From Vulcanimicrobiota bacterium (GTDB lineage: Bacteria; Vulcanimicrobiota; Vulcanimicrobiia; Vulcanimicrobiales; Vulcanimicrobiaceae): 11,036 bases of DNA. The position numbers and the translations under genes are program-made. The DNA lies in NCBI GenBank assembly GCA_019233165.1, contig JAFAMS010000372.1, positions 1 to 11,036 on the forward strand, given 5' to 3'. This document shows, in pieces, positions 5,977 to 11,036 of the stretch (position 1 is its first letter; each line of letters opens with the position of its first letter). The notes beneath the pieces are model-generated. The model was not told where the DNA came from. It saw nothing but the letters and a program-made list of their open reading frames with translations, and did no database searches.

Positions 5977-7325
5977 GCCTCGACGGCCTCTCCCGGCTGC
6001 GCGCCCGCACGTTCGAGCGCGGAATCGATCATCGTCTCGACGGCGCGCGGATCGGCCCAGCGCGCCTGCGCGGGGGACTCGAGGTCCTGGATCGGATCGA
6101 AGTACAGGAAATATTTCCCGGGCTTCACGCTCGGTGCGGTGTAAACCGCGATCCCGTTCTCGCGATCGTAGTATTCGAAGGAGTGCACGTCGCGTTTCCC
6201 GCCGCCGCCGGGGGCGTCGCAGACGAACGTCGGCGTGTTGAACCCGGCGGTCGAGCCGCGAACGTACTTTTCGATCTCGATCGCCCGCCCGATCGAAGTC
6301 CGCAGATCTTCGACGCCTTTGACGAGATCGTGCATGTACACGTAATAGGGATGAACGTTCACGTAGGAGAGTCGCTTGACGAGGAGTGCCATCGTCCGTT
6401 CGTCGTCGTTGACGCCGCGGATCAGGACGCTTTGGTTCCGAACGTAGACCCCCGCCTCGAAGAGGCGCTGCATCGCCCGCTGCGTGATCTGCGTGATCTC
6501 GGAAGGATGGTTGAAGTGCGTGTGCACGGCGACTTCTTTGCCCAGGCGCCGTCCCTCGGCTACAACCTTCGTAAGCGCGCCGACCCAGGCGTCGTCGGTG
6601 AGCAGCTTCATCGGCATCACCGCGGGGCCTTTGGTGGCGACGCGCATCCGCCGTACGTGCGGGATCGCGAGCAAGGCCTCGCCGATCAAGGCGATGCTTT
6701 TGGCCGGAAGCTGGTAGGCGTCGCCTCCCGAGATGACGATATCTTCGAGCTCCGGCCGCGAGGCGATGTAGTCGAAGATGCGCTGCCACTCCGCCGGCGT
6801 CGTGAGATGGACTTTTTCGACGTCGCCGGTATCGGGGCCGATAGCGTACGAACGCGTGCAAAAGCGGCAGTACACCGGGCAGGTTTGAAGCGCGATGAAG
6901 AGCGCCTTGTCGCCGTAGCGGTGCGTGAGCCCCGGAACCGGCGCGTCCTTCTGTTCGTGCAGCGAGTCGAGGGTGAGGCGCGGGTGGTCCGGCCGGAGGG
7001 CCGAGCGCAGCGGGATGAATTGACGCCGGATCGGATCGCGATGCGGATCGCTCCAATCGATCAGCGAGAGCATATACGGCGAGACGCGCACCGCCATCGG
7101 CGCCTGCGCAAACCCCGCGCGCGCGTCTTCGATGAAGGCAGGCGGCGCGAGATCTTTGATCGTCTCGATCAGCTCGTCGGCGGTCTTGACCGAATTGCGT
7201 CCTTGCCAGACCCAATCGAGGAACGTCGCTTCGTCGACGTCGCGAAACTTCGGGATCGCGCGCCAGAATTCGCCGCCGCGCAGCTCGCGGTGCTCGAGGG
7301 AGAGAGGGCGTTCGAGCGCGATCAC
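5973..7325 (-). CDS. kamA: L-lysine 2,3-aminomutase (radical SAM, PLP)
   Basis: A 450-aa enzyme interconverting L-lysine and L-beta-lysine in the first step of lysine fermentation. The radical-SAM cluster motif is CPVYCRFC with C149, C153 and C156; SGGD at 199-202 fits the SAM-binding segment. Matching Clostridium subterminale numbering by motif, R134 is R158, D293 is D333 (YMHDLVKG), D330 is D370, and the PLP lysine K337 is K377 in APGGGGK. All catalytic residues are therefore present, and the length excludes the shorter EpmB. The C-terminal zinc cysteines of the clostridial enzyme are absent: the whole protein has only four cysteines, the three cluster ones and C369. It starts with GTG at 7325, overlapping the kdd stop by 4 bp (GTGA). 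The adjacent kdd strongly supports a catabolic role rather than beta-lysine osmolyte synthesis. Confidence 0.95.
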   Translation of the reverse strand: MIALERPLSLEHRELRGGEFWRAIPKFRDVDEATFLDWVWQGRNSVKTADELIETIKDLAPPAFIEDARAGFAQAPMAVRVSPYMLSLIDWSDPHRDPIRRQFIPLRSALRPDHPRLTLDSLHEQKDAPVPGLTHRYGDKALFIALQTCPVYCRFCTRSYAIGPDTGDVEKVHLTTPAEWQRIFDYIASRPELEDIVISGGDAYQLPAKSIALIGEALLAIPHVRRMRVATKGPAVMPMKLLTDDAWVGALTKVVAEGRRLGKEVAVHTHFNHPSEITQITQRAMQRLFEAGVYVRNQSVLIRGVNDDERTMALLVKRLSYVNVHPYYVYMHDLVKGVEDLRTSIGRAIEIEKYVRGSTAGFNTPTFVCDAPGGGGKRDVHSFEYYDRENGIAVYTAPSVKPGKYFLYFDPIQDLESPAQARWADPRAVETMIDSALERAGAQPGEAVEA

Positions 7326-8404
7326 GCCGTCGACGCGCCGTAGGTGTCGGTGAAGTAGCTCAACAGCCGTGGGTGGCTCCGCAAGGTATCGAGAGCGATC
7401 TGGGCGTGCCCCTTTGCATACCCGTTTCCGACGATCATGGTGACGTCTTTACCGACTCCCTCGGCTCCCAAAGCGGCCGCCGTGAACGAAGTGCACATCG
7501 AGAAGAAGTAGACGGTCCCCTCGTCGCGCGCGCACAGGATCGAGGCGAGCTCCGTTCCGGGGACGTTCACGCAGTTCACAACGAGGTCGGCGAGCCTTGG
7601 GATGCGCTCCGGCACCATCGTCAGCAGCGACTCGGTGTCTCTCGCATCGGCCTCGACGAAGTCGTCGACCAACCCGAGCTCTCGCAGGAGGACCGCGCCT
7701 CGGCTCGAGCCGTTCGGTGCGATCCCGACGACGCGTCCCTCCGCACCGACCTGCATCCGGGCTTGGGCGCAGGCCAGCAAGCCGGATTTCCCATCGGCGC
7801 CGATGACCACGACCGTCGAGCCGCGTGCGGCGAGCCGCCGGACTTGAGCCGGCGCGCCGGCGACGTCGAGGGCGGCGAGCGCGACGCGCGTCGGGATATC
7901 GGGCGGCAACGTCGCGAACTGCGCGCACGCGAAGAGAATCGCCCGTGCTTCGACGTCGACGCGCGCCGTCTCGAGATCGATCCCGATCACGCGCTCGAGC
8001 GCGAGCGGTGTGAGCGTCAGGGAAACGAGCGACGCGATCCGCGCGCCGACTTCGGCGCCGCACTGCGCGTGCAGTTGCGCGCCGATGTTCAGGATGCGGC
8101 CGACGAACATTCCGCCGCTCCCCGTCACGGGGTTGTGCTGCTTCCCGCGCAGGGCGACGGTCGCAACGATCTGCTCGGCGATCTTCGCGGGATCGTCGTT
8201 GGCGGCGTCGCGCATTTGGCGGAAGCTCGCCGAATCGATCGAGAGCGCTTCGACGTCGCACAGGATCTCGTTTTCGCGCGCGGCCGGCGTGTTGTCGAGG
8301 CGCCACGCGGCTTGCGGAAGCGCGCCGGCCGGCTCGAGGACTCGGTGCGAGCCGTAGCGGCACGCTTTCTTCGGGCCGCGCGGCTGATCGAGCAGCGCGG
8401 TCAT
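7322..8404 (-). CDS. kdd: L-erythro-3,5-diaminohexanoate dehydrogenase
   Basis: A 360-aa cytosolic NAD(P)-dependent oxidative deaminase (EC 1.4.1.11). It turns 3,5-diaminohexanoate into 5-amino-3-oxohexanoate, the third step of the beta-lysine pathway. The family pattern is present along the whole protein: YGSHRVLEP at 17-25, NEILCDVEALSIDSASFRQ, the glycine-rich NPVTGSGGMFVG at 91-102, ALAALDVAGAPAQV, a Rossmann segment VVVIGADGKSGLLA at 198-211, NCVNVPGTE, YFFSMCTSFTAAALGAEGVGKD, and IVGNGYAKGHA near the C-terminus. The ATG at 8404 overlaps the lrp stop (ATGA) and the stop overlaps the kamA start (GTGA). It lies directly upstream of kamA in a coupled operon. kamDE and kce, needed between and after these steps, are not in the window. 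Confidence 0.95.
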   Translation of the reverse strand: MTALLDQPRGPKKACRYGSHRVLEPAGALPQAAWRLDNTPAARENEILCDVEALSIDSASFRQMRDAANDDPAKIAEQIVATVALRGKQHNPVTGSGGMFVGRILNIGAQLHAQCGAEVGARIASLVSLTLTPLALERVIGIDLETARVDVEARAILFACAQFATLPPDIPTRVALAALDVAGAPAQVRRLAARGSTVVVIGADGKSGLLACAQARMQVGAEGRVVGIAPNGSSRGAVLLRELGLVDDFVEADARDTESLLTMVPERIPRLADLVVNCVNVPGTELASILCARDEGTVYFFSMCTSFTAAALGAEGVGKDVTMIVGNGYAKGHAQIALDTLRSHPRLLSYFTDTYGASTA

Positions 8405-8880
8405 TGCACCGAGATCCCGCCGCGCTCGAACGGCGTGGAGAGGACGATCGTCGTCTTCGTGCGCGCGATCCCCGGAGTGCGCTTGAGGCGGCCGAGGAGA
8501 TCGTCGAGGTGCGCGGTCGAACGCGTCACCGCCTTGATGATGAAGCTCTCCTCGCCGGCGACGCTGTGGATCTCGCAGATCTCCGGGAGCGCCGCGACCG
8601 CCGACGTGAACGCGTCGTAGCTCGCATCCGGCGAGGTGTAGCACGAGATGAACGCCACCAGCTCCAGGCCGAGAAGCCGGCCGTCGAGCCGCGCGGCGTA
8701 GCCGCGGACGTACCCGCGGCTCTCGAGGCGCTTGACGCGCTCGTGAACCGCCGGCGCCTTCAGCCCGACGAGCGAGCCGAGCTCGGCATAGGTCGAGCGC
8801 GCGTTTCGCTGCAGGGCGTCCAGCAGGCGAACGTCAAGCTCGTCGAGCTCGGAATTTCCGAAAAGATCAGTGCTCAGCAT
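8401..8880 (-). CDS. Lrp/AsnC-family transcriptional regulator
   Basis: A 159-aa feast/famine regulator. An N-terminal winged helix-turn-helix spans about 13-60 (LDELDVRLLDALQRNARSTYAELGSLVGL, then VHERVKRLESRGYVRGYAARLD). A C-terminal RAM ligand-binding domain covers about 70-150, including the effector-loop region SVAGEESFIIKAVTRS. Such proteins form octamers or dimers that bind amino acids and control amino-acid genes. Being cotranscribed with kdd and kamA, it is likely to sense lysine or a pathway intermediate and control this operon (inference). The ATG at 8880 has no clear Shine-Dalgarno sequence. A GTG at 8916, preceded by AAGGCAGGG, would add 12 residues and may be the real start. Its stop overlaps the kdd ATG, and the upstream glycosylase ends 12 bp before that GTG. 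Confidence 0.93.
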   Translation of the reverse strand: MLSTDLFGNSELDELDVRLLDALQRNARSTYAELGSLVGLKAPAVHERVKRLESRGYVRGYAARLDGRLLGLELVAFISCYTSPDASYDAFTSAVAALPEICEIHSVAGEESFIIKAVTRSTAHLDDLLGRLKRTPGIARTKTTIVLSTPFERGGISVQ

Positions 8881-8928
8881 AGGAGGGACAGGCGATTCGT
8901 TCGGGACTGTACCCACCCCTGCCTTGGT

Positions 8929-9864
8929 TTATTCGATCCAGTCCCTCGTGATGAACAGCCAGAATGCGAGGCCGGCGTCTGGGCCGTAGCGGGCGAAGCG
9001 CCGGACGATCGTTGCGTCCTTGGCCTTGCGGCCCGTCAGGCGTGCGTACTTGGGGCGCGTCGCCGAGTCGAGCACGAGCCGGTGCCGGCGGCCGAAGAGC
9101 ATCATGATGTGGGCCGCCGCGTACGGGCCGACCCCGGGAAGCGCGCGCAGCTGCTTCTCGAGCGCCTCGTCGTCGAGCCGGTCGCGCGGCGTAGCGCGCA
9201 GCGCCTCGAGATCGAGCTCGCCCGAGGCGACGCTCTTCGCGAGCGTTCGCAGGTACGGTCCGCGGTAGCCCGCGCGCACGCCGTCGCGGTAGAACGCGAG
9301 CGCGGCGTTCGCCATCGCTTCGGGCGACGGGAACGCGCGCATACCGTCAGCGGCCTGGGCACCAAGCCCTTCGACGAGTGCGCGGTTCATCCGAATCGTC
9401 GACGACCAGGTGCAATTCGTCGTGAGGATCGTTTTGATCACGTCCTCGAACGCCGTCGGGCTGCGCATCAAACGACCCGCGCCTTGCGTCGCCCAGGCCA
9501 ACTGCGGATCCTCGCGTGCGCGCGCATAGAACGCCGATAGATCGTCGTCGAGCGCCAGCATGGTGCGCACGGCGCCGAGCGCGGCGGCGCGCGTTCTTGC
9601 GCCCGTCGCGCGGCCCCGAACCTCGATCGTCAACACTCCCTGCGGTTCTTCGGCGATCCGGACGGTGCGCGCCCGGCCGTCGAGGACGAGCGTCGTTTCG
9701 AGGGAGCGATAGTCCGCCGCCGGCCGGTGCGGGACGAGGTCGATCAAGCCGTGCGAGCAGATCGTGCGGCGCAAGTCGACCGGCTCGCCGCCGGCGCCGG
9801 CCAGCGGGAGCGTAAGCCGCTCGTTCGAAGCGGCGCGCGTGGTTCTTTGGCTGTTTCTGCTCAT
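8929..9864 (-). CDS. AlkA-like HhH-GPD DNA glycosylase
   Basis: A 311-aa base-excision repair glycosylase of the helix-hairpin-helix GPD superfamily. The N-terminal domain (about 17-110, starting LTLPLAGAGGEPVDLRRTICSHGL) matches the AlkA/OGG N-terminal barrel type. The HhH domain follows: FEDVIKTILTTNCTW at 139-153, the hairpin LPGVGPYAAAHIMM at 242-255, and the catalytic Asp 266 in LVLDSATR. The residue after GVGP is Tyr 248, where OGG1 has its Schiff-base lysine and AlkA a Trp. It should therefore be a monofunctional glycosylase, perhaps removing alkylated bases. The start is taken as ATG at 9864, overlapping the divergent substrate-binding protein gene by 26 bp; longer in-frame starts would run deeper into that gene. 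It is the first minus-strand gene before lrp, 12 bp from lrp's alternative GTG start, so it may share the operon transcript. Confidence 0.87.
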   Translation of the reverse strand: MSRNSQRTTRAASNERLTLPLAGAGGEPVDLRRTICSHGLIDLVPHRPAADYRSLETTLVLDGRARTVRIAEEPQGVLTIEVRGRATGARTRAAALGAVRTMLALDDDLSAFYARAREDPQLAWATQGAGRLMRSPTAFEDVIKTILTTNCTWSSTIRMNRALVEGLGAQAADGMRAFPSPEAMANAALAFYRDGVRAGYRGPYLRTLAKSVASGELDLEALRATPRDRLDDEALEKQLRALPGVGPYAAAHIMMLFGRRHRLVLDSATRPKYARLTGRKAKDATIVRRFARYGPDAGLAFWLFITRDWIE

Positions 9865-11036
9865 AGCGTTTGCGTCGCCTGCGTCTACGTCGCCGGCGAT
9901 GGCGGCGAGCGAGATTCGGTTCGACATCGCCGCCGACCCTTCGACCCTCAATCCGCTCTTCGCCCACGCCGATGCGGCCTCGGTCGAGCAGCAAGTCGAT
10001 CGTCTCATCTTCGAGCCGTTCATCGAGATCGACGAACGCGGGCATGCGATTCCGGAGCTTCTCGAATCGATCCCGACGCTGCAGAACGGCGGCGTTTCGC
10101 GCGACGGGAAGACGATCGTCTATCGGCTTCGCCGCGGCGTGACGTGGAGTGACGGCGTTCCCGTCACTGCCGACGACGTTCTCTTCACCCTCTCAGCGAT
10201 CGCCGATCCACGCAATCCGATCCGTTCGCGCGCCGGATACGAGCTGATCGACCGGGCGCTCAAACGCGACGAGCGCACCGTCGAAGTGCGTTTGCGCCGC
10301 GCCTGGGCGCCGGCGGTCGCGACGTTCTTTTCGTACGGAACATCGCCGCAGTACGTCTTGCCGAAGCATCTCCTCGAGAACGCCGGGCCGCTCGCGCAAG
10401 CGGCGTTTAATCGGAATCCGGTCGGCGACGGTCCGTACACGTTCGACTCGTGGCGCAGCGGCGAGCGGCTGCGTTTGCGCAGCAATCCGCGCTACTGGAA
10501 AGGCGCGCCGCCAACCGCCGAGCTGAACGTCGCGATCGTCCCCGATCCGGGGACGAACCTGACGCTGCTGCAATCCCGAGCGATCGATTGGAACTTGATC
10601 GCCCCGGCGCAGGAGGCGATCGTCGCGCAAAATCCGGCGCTGAGGTTTCGGTACGTCCCGCTCGCGCTCGTCGCAGGGCTCGTGATGAACGCCGCGCGTC
10701 CACCGCTCGACGACGTGCGCGTCCGGCGCGCCGTCGCTGCCTCGATCGACCGCGATGCGATCAGCCGCAAGATCACGTTCGGCCGCTATCCGGTCGTCGA
10801 CACGGCGCAGCCGCTCGGCTCCTGGGCGCGCGATCCCTCGGTCCGCCAGCCCCCGTTCGATCCCGCGCAAGCCGACCGCGAGCTCGACGAAGCGGGATGG
10901 AAGCGCGGCCCGGGCGGGATGCGCGCTCGCGACGGGCGGCCGCTCTCGCTCGTCTACGTCCAGTTTCCCGAGAGCCGGACCGGCGTTGCGACCGCGACGT
11001 TCGTGCAAGCCGAGCTGCGCGAGCGCGGAATCGACG
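9839..11036 (+). CDS. ABC transporter substrate-binding protein (SBP_bac_5), 3' partial
   Basis: A periplasmic solute-binding protein of the oligopeptide/dipeptide/nickel class (family 5), open through the right window edge with at least 399 codons. Diagnostic segments occur in order: IRFDIAADPSTLNPLF, FEPFIEIDERGHAIPELLES, LRRGVTWSDGVPVTADDVLF, PQYVLPKHLL, NPVGDGPYTFDSW, RSNPRYWKG, LDDVRVRRAVAASIDRD and ADRELDEAGW. The leader VVLWLFLLIAFASPASTSPAMAA is a signal peptide with cleavage near AMAA-SE and no lipobox cysteine. ATG at 9899 would discard this leader, so the GTG at 9839 is preferred; GTG at 9764 would add a basic n-region (RRKS) but overlap the glycosylase by 101 bp. Permease and ATPase genes would be expected beyond the window. 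The ligand is unknown. Confidence 0.92.
   Translation, partial: MVLWLFLLIAFASPASTSPAMAASEIRFDIAADPSTLNPLFAHADAASVEQQVDRLIFEPFIEIDERGHAIPELLESIPTLQNGGVSRDGKTIVYRLRRGVTWSDGVPVTADDVLFTLSAIADPRNPIRSRAGYELIDRALKRDERTVEVRLRRAWAPAVATFFSYGTSPQYVLPKHLLENAGPLAQAAFNRNPVGDGPYTFDSWRSGERLRLRSNPRYWKGAPPTAELNVAIVPDPGTNLTLLQSRAIDWNLIAPAQEAIVAQNPALRFRYVPLALVAGLVMNAARPPLDDVRVRRAVAASIDRDAISRKITFGRYPVVDTAQPLGSWARDPSVRQPPFDPAQADRELDEAGWKRGPGGMRARDGRPLSLVYVQFPESRTGVATATFVQAELRERGID

Noticed and set aside
5686..7215. One long minus-strand protein of 509 aa ending in the ABM domain
   Set aside because: The upstream 400 residues are the wrong frame of kamA; the ABM domain starts at GTG 5976 with a GTGA overlap.
5973..7325. 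EpmB (elongation factor P lysine aminomutase) as the identity of the radical SAM protein
   Set aside because: It is about 100 residues longer than EpmB, and neither epmA nor efp is nearby while kdd is directly adjacent.
6183..8620. Long plus-strand open frames opposite kamA and kdd (386 and 415 codons)
   Set aside because: They mirror the codon periodicity of two secure minus-strand enzymes, are Arg/Asp-rich with no domain pattern, and are expected at this GC content.
8404..9540. Plus-strand 378-codon open frame opposite lrp and the glycosylase
   Set aside because: Low-complexity Arg/Ala composition and full overlap with two genes of recognisable family; a shadow frame.
1..11036. CRISPR array, tRNA/rRNA, insertion sequence, toxin-antitoxin or phage-defence system
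   Set aside because: No spaced direct repeats, cloverleaf-like sequence, transposase or defence-type domains were seen in any frame.

Overview
This 11 kb window is high-GC, densely packed bacterial chromosome. It has thirteen protein-coding genes, many GTG starts, and almost no intergenic space. I see no RNA gene, CRISPR array, insertion sequence or prophage gene. The gene set is a 2-oxoglutarate dehydrogenase E1, a family I pyrophosphatase-like protein, exported proteins with Sec-type signals, and lysine-catabolism enzymes. It suggests a respiring, high-GC bacterium with an incompletely characterised gene repertoire, possibly a candidate phylum such as Eremiobacterota/Vulcanimicrobiota. That taxonomic guess is an impression from gene content and codon style only.

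Left part (1-5015). Six genes alternate strand one by one: sucA (+, cut by the window edge), an aquaporin (-), a divergent pyrophosphatase-like protein (+), an FMN-binding split-barrel protein (-), an exported LolA/DUF1571-like protein (+) and a small secreted protein (-). The three convergent pairs end within -10 to +3 bp of each other. The aquaporin has no ATG/GTG/TTG at its expected N-terminus. The pyrophosphatase-like protein has lost several canonical active-site residues.

Middle and right part (5123-9864, all minus). In transcription order the genes are an AlkA-like DNA glycosylase, an Lrp/AsnC regulator, L-erythro-3,5-diaminohexanoate dehydrogenase (kdd), lysine 2,3-aminomutase (kamA), a small ABM-fold monooxygenase-like protein and a LOG-family phosphoribohydrolase. 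From lrp to LOG every junction is a stop/start overlap (ATGA, GTGA, GTGA, TAGTG), so this is very probably one translationally coupled operon. KamA makes beta-lysine from lysine, and Kdd deaminates 3,5-diaminohexanoate two steps later. The intervening 5,6-aminomutase (kamDE) and the later cleavage enzymes are not in the window. The Lrp protein is the obvious candidate regulator.

Right edge (9839-11036, plus). A peptide/nickel-type ABC transporter substrate-binding protein diverges from the operon and runs off the window. Its 5' end overlaps that of the glycosylase gene.
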